Positions 53,794 to 62,989 are shown, counted from the stretch's first letter. The stretch is 64,000 nt of DNA from Chitinophaga silvisoli (GCF_003412465.1 NZ_QTJV01000004.1:1-64000), one strand, 5' to 3'. Translations and numbers: made by a program. Notes: generated by a model from the sequence alone, not told the origin.

Positions 53794-54285
53794 TCAATGA
53801 AGTTTAGGTACGACAAGTGCCGCCAGCAGATCTTTACTAACTTCCTTCCATTCTATCCAGATATGATCCTGGGGAAGTTCATCTCCGGTCATCCTATCTC
53901 TTATATCACTTCTACGTTGCTGATAATATTCGATGGTCTTCAGCACCCTTGCTGTATCAAAATCAACCTCTCCATCTATCAACTCCATGTAGCTTTCCAG
54001 CATGCGACCGATATTGATCCTGTTTTCTTTCAGGGATAAGCGGCCATTCGGACCGGCGAGGGAAATTCCCTGTTCCTGTAATACATCCTGGATGCTGTTT
54101 GCGTTATCATCCTGACCATCATCTTCCCAATTGCAGAGATCGCAGATATCGAATTCATTCCTGCCTGTAAGGGTAGGAAAGCCGCAGCCGGGGCAGGTAT
54201 ATAGCTGAAGGTCATTGGCCTGAAGGTAGGTATCGTAATGCGCCCTTCGGAGATGAAAAGCAGTAAGCATTTCGGTTTCGGTCAT
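53794..54285 (-). CDS. CPCC-type cysteine-rich zinc-binding protein
   Basis: The product is 163 residues. Four cysteines in two knuckles (Cys31-x2-Cys34 in YTCPGCGFPTL, Cys48-x2-Cys51 in FDICDLCNWEDDGQDD) match the CPCC family hallmark CPxCG...CxxCxWEDDGQDD. A helical tail (about 70-163) follows. Such genes often lie in polymorphic-toxin immunity or restriction loci, but no toxin is adjacent here. It is cytoplasmic; function unknown. Confidence 0.88.
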   Translation of the reverse strand: MTETEMLTAFHLRRAHYDTYLQANDLQLYTCPGCGFPTLTGRNEFDICDLCNWEDDGQDDNANSIQDVLQEQGISLAGPNGRLSLKENRINIGRMLESYMELIDGEVDFDTARVLKTIEYYQQRRSDIRDRMTGDELPQDHIWIEWKEVSKDLLAALVVPKLH

Positions 54286-54641
54286 CCGCTGATAATTGTT
54301 TGATACATGAAATGTACTAATTAGTTATTGTTTTTTAGGTTTTGGTGATATTAAAACTCACTTACATTTACATACACTTACAAAAGAAAAAACCATATCT
54401 CACAATGAAACGTTTATAAGCCTTGCCCTTTTTCGATCCGAATTATTATTGCATATGAAGACATCTAATAATAAGCTTATACGGCAAATAATTAAATCAC
54501 TAAAAAATCATCCGTTTATTTGACTCCAACATTATCATAACACCTATTAATATTGTAACTTACCCCTCATCAGACAGGCACAATTCGCACGCAACCATAT
54601 CGTACTGTAAGCAATTCTTTCATATACCCAAATCCCCAATT
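54286..54641. other. Gene-free promoter region
   Basis: This is a 356-bp AT-rich stretch between divergent genes. It has no convincing small gene, tandem repeat or strong hairpin. Confidence 0.6.
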
Positions 54642-56387
54642 ATGAATCCATTACTACTTATGCTAGTAGTCGGTGCCACATCTGTATCTGCCGCTGACTA
54701 TCACGTTGCCATCACTAACCATGCAAACACCAATGAAAGCCTTGCAGGTGGCAGTTTTACTATCACGGTAAGCGGCACAGCTACCGGCACCGATACCATC
54801 ACCGTGAATTTTTCAACCACCGGCACCGCCGTACCTGGTGTACACTACCAGGCCTTTCCACAAACGATCAGCATCCCCGTCAACGCAGGCAATGGCAGCT
54901 TTACATTCCCTGTCATTCCTGTTCAAAACAGAATCGTAGAAGACTATGCTGCCGTCGTCCTCATCATTCAAAGCGCCAGCAGCTCCTCGTCAGCTACTGT
55001 TGATTTTGACCCTGAACCCACTACCCTCCGGATCTATGATGACGATCAGAGTGCATCTATAAGTTTCACCGGCTCAACAAACGGCAAAGAAGGCGGCCCG
55101 AATGCCACTATCACGGCCAGCCTGTCCAGCGACTACATAGCAGGAAAAACTATCTGGATTGGTGCTAATATGACCAATAAGTCAACGGTAGGTTATGGTG
55201 ACCTTGATGATCCCAGTTTAAGAATTGATTCCGGCCAACATAGCGTAGTTGCCGATATCAATGTCCTTGACGACAAAATCCGGGAAGATACTGAAATGGT
55301 ATACTACGAAATTACCAGTATCGTCAGTGGCGACTTTGAATTTCGTTACGATCCCCTCCCCTATGGTCCCATTTACATATATGATAATAACGACACCCTT
55401 GAACCTTTAAGGGCTGCCAATATTTACATTCATTATGTAGGTAGCCCCAGGGAAAATAATCCCAAATTAGACGGCTCCATTTACGTGGAAGCCTTACCTG
55501 CCGGTACGTATCCCGTAGAGGATTCTATTACTGTTAAAATTAGAATGGAAGGAACTGCAGTTGAAGGTGTGGATTACCTGCCGTTGGATAGTGTGGTGAT
55601 TCCAATAGTACCTTGGGTAGGCAGCTATGTAAGTGTTCCTATCCATCCTATCGACGACAACATCATTGAAGGTGATGAATCTATTCATCCTATCCTCGTA
55701 AGTGCAAGTACACCATCAGGTGACTCTATTACTGTGTATAATAATTTCCCTGCCAGCGTGCCGCTTTATGATGATGATTACGATAACAGGTCGATTACTA
55801 TCTCAGCTAAGACAAATGGTAAAGAAGGCGGCCCGGCTGCAGGTTTTACATTATCTTATCCGGATAGTCTCGTATCAGCCACAGATCTGCAGTTGAATTA
55901 TCATATCCTTGCGGCGGGTACTACTGCGACTGAGGGTGTTGATTACACTATTTCTCCATTGATCATTCCTGCGGGACAGCACAGCGCAACCATTCCCATC
56001 AACATTATAGATGATAACCAGGCAGAGTCTACTGAATATATCAACCTGCAGATAGATGGTTACCCTATGGGTGCGGATAGTGTGGTCCTTATTGCTATCG
56101 AGGATAATGATCCTACTCATACTAAAATTTGTATACCTAATGTATTTACACCGAATGGTGACGGAAGGAATGATTTATTCGTGATCCGGGGACTGGAAAA
56201 TTACCCGGGATCGAGACTTTCCATTTTCAACCTGCTCCGTGGAGGTGTACTGGTATACAGGTCGGAAAACTATGATAATAGCTGGGATGGGCGTGGTGCC
56301 GGTCCTGGTTTGTATAGTTATATACTTGAGGTAAATGAGAAAGGGAGGAAGAAAGTTTATAAAGGTAAACTGGTTATTATCAAATAG
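54642..56387 (+). CDS. Calx-beta surface protein with gliding-type CHU_C (T9SS type B) domain
   Basis: The product is 581 residues with a short signal peptide (about 1-17, MNPLLLMLVVGATSVSA). Four Calx-beta-like domains of about 115 residues follow, with typical motifs (GTAVPGVHYQAF, GTAVEGVDYLPLDSVVIPI, TEGVDYTISPLIIPAGQHSA, IIDDNQAESTEYINLQI); these bind calcium and build adhesin rods. The final 85 residues (IPNVFTPNGDGRNDLFVIRG, SIFNLLRGGVLVYRS, GPGLYSYILEVNEKG) are the gliding-motility-associated C-terminal domain used for T9SS export and surface attachment. Confidence 0.93.
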   Translation: MNPLLLMLVVGATSVSAADYHVAITNHANTNESLAGGSFTITVSGTATGTDTITVNFSTTGTAVPGVHYQAFPQTISIPVNAGNGSFTFPVIPVQNRIVEDYAAVVLIIQSASSSSSATVDFDPEPTTLRIYDDDQSASISFTGSTNGKEGGPNATITASLSSDYIAGKTIWIGANMTNKSTVGYGDLDDPSLRIDSGQHSVVADINVLDDKIREDTEMVYYEITSIVSGDFEFRYDPLPYGPIYIYDNNDTLEPLRAANIYIHYVGSPRENNPKLDGSIYVEALPAGTYPVEDSITVKIRMEGTAVEGVDYLPLDSVVIPIVPWVGSYVSVPIHPIDDNIIEGDESIHPILVSASTPSGDSITVYNNFPASVPLYDDDYDNRSITISAKTNGKEGGPAAGFTLSYPDSLVSATDLQLNYHILAAGTTATEGVDYTISPLIIPAGQHSATIPINIIDDNQAESTEYINLQIDGYPMGADSVVLIAIEDNDPTHTKICIPNVFTPNGDGRNDLFVIRGLENYPGSRLSIFNLLRGGVLVYRSENYDNSWDGRGAGPGLYSYILEVNEKGRKKVYKGKLVIIK

Positions 56388-56451
56388 ATTTAAAAAACCA
56401 GGTCGGATCAAAAGGTGATTGCTGCAAAAACCTTGTACATGTTGAGAATTA

Positions 56452-56490
56452 AAAGGAAGGGACTTATCACAAACAGCATGATTGTCCCTT
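56452..56490. terminator. Imperfect hairpin between converging genes
   Basis: AGGAAGGGAC and GTCCCTTTCCT pair with one bulged base around a loop of about 20 nt, followed by GTTTTAT. It separates the Calx-beta gene from the convergent reductase gene. Confidence 0.55.
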
Positions 56491-56518
56491 TCCTGTTTTA
56501 TCGATCTGGAATCAATTA

Positions 56519-57223
56519 TTATAAATGACCATATTTTTCGATGGCGGCTTCTTCGCGAATGATCCGATCTTTATTTAAGCGGGGCCTGTCAGCGATGGTT
56601 AGCGCTGACAGAATCCGCGTAATCTCCGTTGCCGGGAGGTCGGCACAATAGATAGGTGAACCAGGATGCTGTTTCCATGAATCTTTGACAGGCCCGGCAT
56701 CTACAGGGTCAAAACCTAGTTCATCGACTAACTGCATGACCACTTTTTTTGCATGTGGATCATCACCTGCTACCGGTAAACCGATACGACCGGGATCTCC
56801 ATTGGGCAATCCTTTATCCTGCAGACTTTGGGCCATAATACTATTGAACACTTTTATTACAGGATGAGCAAGTTGCTCCTGCACCCATTCACTATCTACT
56901 GTATATTCAGAAAACCCATTTAAACGTCCATCCCTTAAGTCCGGATAGTAATTGCAGGTATCAATTACAATTTTGTCTTTTAAGTCCTTAAACAGCCCCG
57001 CAGGCAGTAAAGGAATGCTTTTTTGAGGAATGGTGACAATGATCAGGTCACTTTGTTCTACTAACTCAGTCAGCGGAGTAGGTAATACGCCTGTTTCCTC
57101 CGCAAATGCAGTTAAGGACTGCGGCCCGCGTGAGTTTGTCAGCAACACAGGGTAATTGAGTGTTCTTAATTTTCTGGCGAGAATACCTCCGATATTCCCG
57201 GATCCAATGATTCCTATTTTCAT
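56519..57223 (-). CDS. NADP oxidoreductase, F420-dependent-reductase-like (NADPH-binding Rossmann)
   Basis: The product is 234 residues. The N-terminal Rossmann motif is GIIGSGNIGG at 4-13, LTNSRGPQSL follows, then DTCNYYPDLRDGRLNG and KVFNSIMAQSL, as in the NADPH_F420_oxidored family. In organisms without F420 these act on other substrates. It is divergent from the HxlR gene at 57328 across 104 bp, the likely regulator. Confidence 0.9.
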   Translation of the reverse strand: MKIGIIGSGNIGGILARKLRTLNYPVLLTNSRGPQSLTAFAEETGVLPTPLTELVEQSDLIIVTIPQKSIPLLPAGLFKDLKDKIVIDTCNYYPDLRDGRLNGFSEYTVDSEWVQEQLAHPVIKVFNSIMAQSLQDKGLPNGDPGRIGLPVAGDDPHAKKVVMQLVDELGFDPVDAGPVKDSWKQHPGSPIYCADLPATEITRILSALTIADRPRLNKDRIIREEAAIEKYGHL

Positions 57224-57327
57224 TTGTATTTTTACTGCAAATTAGCGGGTGGATGACCCTCTAACAAGAACTGAACCGGAGATCAGTCACTTACCGGCAG
57301 GTTAGTTTAACTGAAAATAAAGCACTT

Positions 57328-57720
57328 ATGAACACAGAAAAGATATTCACAATTACAGATTTAGCAAAGTGTTATAACAAATCCGAGCGATCTATCCGTA
57401 TTGTGCTTGAAAGGATCGGTGAGAAATGGTCTATGATTGTATTGCTTTTATTGGACGAGCATGGTACGGTTCGTTTTCATGAGTTTGACAACATGATAGA
57501 CGGCATTTCGCAGAAAGTGCTTTCAAATACCCTGAAGGCCCTGGAGGCAGATGGGCTGATCCATAGAAAGGTATACCCGGTAGTGCCTCCTAAGGTAGAA
57601 TATACGCTGACTGATTTAGGCCGCGGGCTTGTAACACCTGTTAGGGCTTTAGTGGACTGGGCGTGTAAACATAGTCTTGACATAGTTGAATCCAGGAAAT
57701 CACTGATCAAGCAGGCGTAA
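57328..57720 (+). CDS. HxlR-family transcriptional regulator
   Basis: The product is 130 residues. It is a winged helix with RIVLERIGEKWSMIVLLLLD, RFHEFDNMIDGISQKVLSNT and PPKVEYTLTDLGRGLVTPV. The upstream cysteine (Cys15, LAKCYNKSERS) sits where thiol-sensing HxlR proteins carry theirs. It is divergent from the F420-type reductase; its last 21 bp overlap the convergent reductase gene ending at 57700. Confidence 0.93.
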   Translation: MNTEKIFTITDLAKCYNKSERSIRIVLERIGEKWSMIVLLLLDEHGTVRFHEFDNMIDGISQKVLSNTLKALEADGLIHRKVYPVVPPKVEYTLTDLGRGLVTPVRALVDWACKHSLDIVESRKSLIKQA

Positions 57721-58734
57721 GCGAATCAGGCTCTCTGCTGTAGCCAGCACGGCTTCTTTGGTGGAGCGTGGGGCCCAGCCGAGGGTGTGGATAGCCTTTG
57801 CACTGGTTACGTTTATCACTGTACCCAGGAAGGGGATGACTGATTTCAGTTTCGGATCTTTGAATGCCGCGATTCGAAGCAAGAGCGAAGGGATCTCTTT
57901 TACAGGCACCTTTTTCGCTGATTGTCCAAGGTTATCTTTGAGAATCTTTGCTACTTCTACTAACCAGATACTTTCTCCTGCGGTGGCAATGAAACGTTCT
58001 CCTTTTGCAGCAGGATGTATCATAGCACGCAGGTGCAGATCGGCTACATCCCGCACATCTACAAAGCCGGAATTGAGCTTTGGTGTACCAGGGATTTTGG
58101 CTGTGAGGAGATTTTTGATGATGTGAATGGAATGTGAGTAATCAGCGCCGAGCACGGGACCCAGTACGCCGACAGGATTTATTGCTGAGAGTTCCAGGCC
58201 CTTGCCTTCTTTTTCGATGAATTCCCAGGCAGCTCTTTCTGCCAGGGTTTTGGATTTTTGATAAGCGGGGGCTTTCCCGGAAGTGTTAGTCCAGAACGTT
58301 TCGTCAAAAGGTGCTGTTTGGGCAGGATGACCACATACCACTGCACCAATAGCTGAGGTCAGCACCACACGCTTTACACCCGCATCCCTGGATGCACGCA
58401 AAACTCTTAGTACCCCTTCTCTGGCCGGGATGATCATTTCATCCTCATGTTTATAATTGACAATTGGAGTGGGTGAAGCTACGTGGATTACATAGATACA
58501 ATCTTTAACCGCTTCATTCCAATTAGTGTCTGAAGATAAGTCCGTCCGGATAAAGGATAAACGATCACCCGCTTCTACCCCACCTTCTTTCAGCATTGCC
58601 CTTACTTCCGGTTCCCGGCTCAGAGAACGAAGCGTAGCCCTTACGCGATAGCCTGCATTTAATAATTGAAGGATGCAATGAACGGCGATAAATCCCGCAC
58701 CACCTGTTACTAATACTGTTTTGTCTGTATACAT
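57700..58734 (-). CDS. NAD-dependent epimerase/dehydratase, dihydroflavonol-4-reductase-like
   Basis: The product is 344 residues from the ATG at 58734; an upstream in-frame TTG is unlikely. This extended SDR has TGGAGFIA (10-17), VIHVASPTP, VLTSAIGAV and the catalytic YQKSK (AYQKSKTLAERAAWEF). It resembles bacterial DFR/aldehyde-reductase-like proteins reducing carbonyls with NADPH. The neighbouring HxlR gene overlaps its 3' end but is not its obvious regulator. Confidence 0.92.
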   Translation of the reverse strand: MYTDKTVLVTGGAGFIAVHCILQLLNAGYRVRATLRSLSREPEVRAMLKEGGVEAGDRLSFIRTDLSSDTNWNEAVKDCIYVIHVASPTPIVNYKHEDEMIIPAREGVLRVLRASRDAGVKRVVLTSAIGAVVCGHPAQTAPFDETFWTNTSGKAPAYQKSKTLAERAAWEFIEKEGKGLELSAINPVGVLGPVLGADYSHSIHIIKNLLTAKIPGTPKLNSGFVDVRDVADLHLRAMIHPAAKGERFIATAGESIWLVEVAKILKDNLGQSAKKVPVKEIPSLLLRIAAFKDPKLKSVIPFLGTVINVTSAKAIHTLGWAPRSTKEAVLATAESLIRLRLLDQ

Positions 58735-58914
58735 CGTTATGTATTTGATCAATCAAAATTCGAGATAAAACAGGTTAGTCACTTTGCTGAAAAGTCGTAA
58801 TTCTGGTTTGTTTAAAAGACGGGGAGTTCTACAGCTTTGCTTTTTCTCCGGGTTGTCTCCATACTTTTCCTTTGCAGCTGTATATAAAAAAGACCTGCTT
58901 TCCTCCAGGTAAGC

Positions 58915-58948
58915 ATTGATTTATTTCGCGCAGATCATATTAGCTTTG
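58915..58948 (+). promoter_or_regulatory. Predicted promoter of the extradiol dioxygenase gene
   Basis: -7 box TAGCTTTG (58941-58948) and -33 ATTG (58915-58918) lie 22 bp apart. The -7 box ends 6 bp before the ATG at 58955, again leaving almost no leader. Confidence 0.6.
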
Positions 58949-58954
58949 CCTATT

Positions 58955-59806
58955 ATGGAGTCTATAAGCGCATTAAAGAACTACACAGACAGTCTGCAGA
59001 TACAAGGCAAAAAGATGCCCGTATTGTTCACCTCTCATGGCAATCCTATGAACATCGTGATGAGCAGGGATGAACACCCGTTCTGGAATGCCTTATACCA
59101 TCTTGGAAAAGATCTGAAAAGCAATTATGATGTAAAAGCGGCCATTGTCATCTCCGCACACTGGTGCACACAAGGCACTTTTGTGAACCATTCCGCCAGT
59201 CAACAGCAAATTTTTGACTATTATGGGTTCCCCGATGAATATTATAAAGTCTATTACCAGGCCAAAGGTGCTCCTGAGCTTGCACATGAAGTAAAGAAAG
59301 CCATACCACAGGCGGTGGAGACTGCTGAATGGGGACTGGATCACGGGGCATGGCCTATGCTGATGCACCTGTTCCCTGATGCAGATATCCCGGTTTTTGA
59401 GTTGAGCCTGGACTATTATGCCAGGCCTGAATATCATTATTCCCTTGGACAGCAGCTTAAGTCATTAAGAAAAAAGGGGGTATTGATCATCGGCAGCGGA
59501 TCATTAATTCATAATCTATCACTGGTCAGGGATAAGATGCGGCGTAATGATATGACTCCTTTTGGCTGGGAAGCAGAATATGATGCATGGCTGAAACAGC
59601 AGATAGACCAGCGGAAATTTGAAAATATTATTCAATACCAATCCAGTCATCAACTAGGTACCCTGGCATCGCCAACACCGGATCACTTTGTGCCTGTGTT
59701 GTATAGCCTGGGTTTGTCGGATCCGGATGATGAGATCAGATATTTTTATGAAGCAGCTCCAGCCTTACCGGCGTTTAGCGAAAGGAGTTTTATTATAGGT
59801 GGTTGA
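58955..59806 (+). CDS. 4,5-DOPA-dioxygenase-like extradiol (LigB-type) dioxygenase
   Basis: The product is 283 residues from the ATG at 58955. LigB superfamily metal-site histidines appear in VLFTSHGNPMN (His28), VISAHW (His69) and GLDHGAWPML (His130). It resembles YgiD-type proteins annotated as 4,5-DOPA extradiol dioxygenase, which open catechol rings with a bound Fe or Zn. Length is close to the family norm (about 260-290). Its stop is 2 bp from the convergent 2OG-oxygenase gene. Confidence 0.9.
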   Translation: MESISALKNYTDSLQIQGKKMPVLFTSHGNPMNIVMSRDEHPFWNALYHLGKDLKSNYDVKAAIVISAHWCTQGTFVNHSASQQQIFDYYGFPDEYYKVYYQAKGAPELAHEVKKAIPQAVETAEWGLDHGAWPMLMHLFPDADIPVFELSLDYYARPEYHYSLGQQLKSLRKKGVLIIGSGSLIHNLSLVRDKMRRNDMTPFGWEAEYDAWLKQQIDQRKFENIIQYQSSHQLGTLASPTPDHFVPVLYSLGLSDPDDEIRYFYEAAPALPAFSERSFIIGG

Positions 59807-59808
59807 AT

Positions 59809-60495
59809 TTATAAGCCATCATGGAAAATTATCCCCAGGCTATGCCGTTTACCACTGTGCACTGTGCTGACACCGTGCTTCATATTCACCCTGTAATAGC
59901 CTTTACTCCCTTTTGCCGGGCGAAAGTTCGTAGTGAAGATAATCATATCCCCGGCACCAGGTTTTAATACATTGGCTTTAGATTGCGCACGGGGGATTTG
60001 TTCTGTGATAACGAATTCGCCGCCGGTGTAGTCCTGATCAAGGATGAATACCATTTGCACAGGAAAATAGATTTCTCCGTAAAGGTCCTGGTGCAAGGTA
60101 TTAAAACCTCCTTCTCCATATTTTAATATAAGAACAGTAGGCTTCTCCTGCCCATGGGCTTTGCAAAGGGCTTTCATTTCAGCATGTGTGGGCGGGAACC
60201 GCTTATCGATATTTAATTCCTGCATCCATTGATTGGCCACGGGTGTTATCAGGGCGTATATACTTTCTCTTAGTGTGGTAATGAGCGGGGGTAATGGGTA
60301 TTGGAAGTATTTGTATTCTCCCTGACCAAAACGGTAGCGCTCCATTTTGATGGTCTTTCTATAGGTGTTGTCTGCATTGTAATCAGCAATCAGGGCATCA
60401 CATTCTTGCCTGTCGAGGACATTCCTGACGATGACAAATCCATTGTCATGAAGTTCTTGTGTAATCGCCTGCCAGTTTTGAGTTGAGATATTCAT
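59809..60495 (-). CDS. 2OG-Fe(II) oxygenase
   Basis: The product is 228 residues from the ATG at 60495, chosen because a perfect -7 box lies just upstream. Iron ligands are His135-x-Asp137 (NTLHQDLYGE) and His207 (NMKHGVSTV), with Arg217 (GKRHSL) positioned to bind 2-oxoglutarate. It fits the prolyl-4-hydroxylase-like/YbiX branch of the double-stranded beta-helix oxygenases. Substrate unknown. Confidence 0.92.
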   Translation of the reverse strand: MNISTQNWQAITQELHDNGFVIVRNVLDRQECDALIADYNADNTYRKTIKMERYRFGQGEYKYFQYPLPPLITTLRESIYALITPVANQWMQELNIDKRFPPTHAEMKALCKAHGQEKPTVLILKYGEGGFNTLHQDLYGEIYFPVQMVFILDQDYTGGEFVITEQIPRAQSKANVLKPGAGDMIIFTTNFRPAKGSKGYYRVNMKHGVSTVHSGKRHSLGIIFHDGL

Positions 60496-60500
60496 AGCTG

Positions 60501-60508
60501 CAAAACTA
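60501..60508 (-). promoter_or_regulatory. -7 box of the 2OG oxygenase gene
   Basis: TAGTTTTG on the minus strand matches TAnnTTTG and ends 5 bp before the start codon. A -33 box is not clear. Confidence 0.5.
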
Positions 60509-60714
60509 GCGAGGCTATGGGCAATGAAAAATCCGATTATTGCGGTTTTTAAAAAAGGTTGCAGGTTGGGGTAAAGATGGTCAATTCTATTATATACATG
60601 TTGAGACTGCATTAATTACCGCCCCGGCAACACAGGCAATTTGGATACAATTTAACACGCTTTGGAAACACGCATCCATATTTATTCCCGGAGCTTTGTT
60701 TTCAAAATACGATC

Positions 60715-61638
60715 ATGCAAAAAGCAATTAAATTTAAGAATAGGACATGGGATGTGGCGGCCAACTTACATTTGCCTGAGGACTTTAATGAGCAGCATAG
60801 CTATGCGGCTATCATCTGTGTTCATCCCGGGAGTAGTGTAAAAGAACAAACGGCTGGTTTGTACGCAGCGCGGTTATCTCAGGAAGGCTTTGTAGCACTG
60901 GCCTTTGATGCGTCATTCCAGGGTGAGAGCGGTGGAGAACCCCGCTATCTTGAAGACCCTGCTACAAGAGTAGAGGATATCAGGTGTGCGGTGGACTACC
61001 TCACTACTTTAGACTTTATTGACAATGAGCGTATTGGCATTCTGGGCATTTGTGCAGGCGGAGCTTATGCGGCCAATGCATCGCTGACTGAGAAACGAAT
61101 TAAGGCAGTAGGCACTGTCGTGGCTGCCAATTTTGCCAGGGCTAATAGTGAGCGCAATGCACTCCAGATCCTGGAAGCTGTAGGAAAGCAACGTACTGCT
61201 GAAGCCAATGGAACACCCGCATTCATTACGAACTGGACACCTGCTTCCATTGAAGAAGCACAACAGGCAGGTGAAGTAGAAATGGATATGGCTGAGGCGA
61301 TTGATTATTACCGAACACCACGGGGAGAACATCCCCGGGCCTGCAATAAACTTCTCTTTACAAGCATGGGTGCAGTGGTCGCTTTTGATGCCTTTCATTT
61401 GGCAGAGAAATTACTCAACCAGCCGCTAATGGTGATTGTAGGTGACAGGGTAGGTGCTTTCGGCTCTTATAGAGATGGATTCGAGCTGTACAATAAAGCG
61501 GCATCTACCGACAAACATATTCATGTCGTGCATGGTGCCAGTCATTATGATTTATATGACCAGCCTTTTGCTACCAATGAAGCGTTGGGAAAATTAATTC
61601 CTTTTTTCAAGGCTCAGCTGCAAAGCATAAATTTGTAA
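60715..61638 (+). CDS. Dienelactone-hydrolase-family alpha/beta hydrolase
   Basis: The product is 307 residues. The nucleophile elbow is GICAGG with Cys113 in place of Ser, the DLH hallmark; Asp lies in VIVGDRVGAF and His in VVHGASHYDLY, completing a Cys-Asp-His triad. DLH-type enzymes hydrolyse dienelactones or small esters in aromatic degradation. The AraC gene follows after 2 bp, so they form one operon. Confidence 0.9.
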   Translation: MQKAIKFKNRTWDVAANLHLPEDFNEQHSYAAIICVHPGSSVKEQTAGLYAARLSQEGFVALAFDASFQGESGGEPRYLEDPATRVEDIRCAVDYLTTLDFIDNERIGILGICAGGAYAANASLTEKRIKAVGTVVAANFARANSERNALQILEAVGKQRTAEANGTPAFITNWTPASIEEAQQAGEVEMDMAEAIDYYRTPRGEHPRACNKLLFTSMGAVVAFDAFHLAEKLLNQPLMVIVGDRVGAFGSYRDGFELYNKAASTDKHIHVVHGASHYDLYDQPFATNEALGKLIPFFKAQLQSINL

Positions 61639-61640
61639 GC

Positions 61641-62555
61641 GTGAAAAGTATCAATTCATTATCCGCCTTTCACCGACTGGTATCGCTGCCTGATCCACTG
61701 CATCCTTTGATAAGTGTGATCCGGGTAGAAGATATACGTTTGACAGCAGCCTTCCTTTCGGAAAATTTCCTGCAGGATTTTTACACAATTTCTTTGAAAA
61801 GAGATGTGCAGGCTAAGGTGAAATACGGACAACAATATTTTGATTTTGACAAAGGCGTTATGAGTTTCATAGCGCCTAAACAAATCCAGGCGCTGGAAGT
61901 TGCTGATCTTATCAATGCCAATCCCCAGGCAGGGACTGGCTATGCCTTACTATTTCATGCCAGTTTCCTTACGGGTTATCCGCTGGCTAATGATATCAAA
62001 CAATATGGATTTTTTTCTTATTCTGTAAATGAAGCCTTGCATCTTTCGGAAAAGGAAGAGAATGATGTCATTGATATTTTTCAGAAAATGGAGAAGGAAT
62101 ATCAACATATTGACCGGCATACGCAGGACATTCTCATTGCCCAGCTGGACCTTTTATTAAAATATGGCAACCGTTTTTATGAAAGACAATTCTATCTTCG
62201 AAAAACTACTAACCATACCTTACTCGAAAAAATGGAAAGCCTGTTGCATGAATATTTCAACACTGCCAATTCCTTAAAAAACGGGCTTCCTACAGTTGAG
62301 TTCCTGGCAAATCAACTGAACCTTTCTCCACATTATCTCAGCGACATGTTGCGCTCCCTTACAGGACAAAGTGCGCAGCAACACATTCACGACAAGGTAA
62401 TTGAAAAAGCGAAGGAATACCTGGCCAGCACAAATCTTACCGTGGCTGAAATTGCCTATGAGCTGGGCTTTGGCTATCCTCAGTCATTTAATAAGCTGTT
62501 CAAAAAAAAGACGAAGATGTCTCCATTGGAATTCCGGGCTGCTACTTCCCAATAA
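61641..62555 (+). CDS. AraC-family transcriptional regulator (paralogue 3 of 3)
   Basis: The product is 304 residues from a GTG at 61641, placed 2 bp after the hydrolase stop. The sensor half shows PDPLHPLISVI, KYGQQYFDFDKGVMSFIAPK and LANDIKQYGFFSYSVNEALH. The HTH region (about 205-303) has ANQLNLSPHYLSDMLRSLTG and TVAEIAYELGFGYPQSFNKL. It is very similar along its length to the proteins at 8674 and 50094. It probably controls the DLH gene. Confidence 0.94.
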   Translation: MKSINSLSAFHRLVSLPDPLHPLISVIRVEDIRLTAAFLSENFLQDFYTISLKRDVQAKVKYGQQYFDFDKGVMSFIAPKQIQALEVADLINANPQAGTGYALLFHASFLTGYPLANDIKQYGFFSYSVNEALHLSEKEENDVIDIFQKMEKEYQHIDRHTQDILIAQLDLLLKYGNRFYERQFYLRKTTNHTLLEKMESLLHEYFNTANSLKNGLPTVEFLANQLNLSPHYLSDMLRSLTGQSAQQHIHDKVIEKAKEYLASTNLTVAEIAYELGFGYPQSFNKLFKKKTKMSPLEFRAATSQ

Positions 62556-62892
62556 TTTCTTTCCGATGCCTGATTCCCCAGTCCGTCAATTCCTTGATAA
62601 TCGTCTTTAAGGACAAACCATGCTTTGTTAATTCATATTGCACGGTTACAGGCTGCGTATCCAATACGGTTCTTTTGACCAGCTTGTTCACTTCTAATTC
62701 CTTTAGCTCCTTGCTCAACATTTTGTTGGAGATCCCATCTATATCAGCTAATATATCGGAGAACCTTCTTTTATTATAAAAGCAGATAGATGAGAGGATG
62801 GAGATCTTCCATTTTCCGCTTAGCACGTCCATTGAATCCTGGACCGCTCTCATCTCCTGTTTGTAATTTTGCTCAAAATTTTTACACACCAT
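62542..62892 (-). CDS. HxlR-family transcriptional regulator
   Basis: The product is 116 residues with MDVLSGKWKISILSSICFYN, RFSDILADIDGISNKMLSKE and QPVTVQYELTKHGLSLKTII. Cys3 near the N-terminus and Cys36 are candidate redox sensors. It is divergent from the SDR at 62990, with a cluster of GTTAC half-sites between. The 3' end overlaps the AraC gene by 14 bp. Confidence 0.93.
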   Translation of the reverse strand: MVCKNFEQNYKQEMRAVQDSMDVLSGKWKISILSSICFYNKRRFSDILADIDGISNKMLSKELKELEVNKLVKRTVLDTQPVTVQYELTKHGLSLKTIIKELTDWGIRHRKEIIGK

Positions 62893-62894
62893 AT

Positions 62895-62934
62895 GTTACT
62901 TTGTTACCTCCAGGTTACAGTTACTTTTAGTAAC
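62895..62934. promoter_or_regulatory. GTTAC half-site cluster, predicted HxlR operator
   Basis: GTTAC occurs at 62895, 62903, 62914 and 62920 and as GTAAC at 62930. The last two form the dyad GTTACTTTTAGTAAC (62920-62934). HxlR proteins such as YodB bind TTACT...AGTAA-like dyads, which this resembles. The position just before the HxlR start suits autoregulation. Confidence 0.65.
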
Positions 62935-62962
62935 AAAATTACCAAAATAAATACAGCTCCAC

Positions 62963-62970
62963 TAATTTTG
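62963..62970 (+). promoter_or_regulatory. -7 box of the SDR gene
   Basis: TAATTTTG is a perfect TAnnTTTG element ending 19 bp before the SDR start, about 30 bp from the operator dyad. Confidence 0.6.
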
Positions 62971-62989
62971 TATCTCAAATCAAGAAAAT

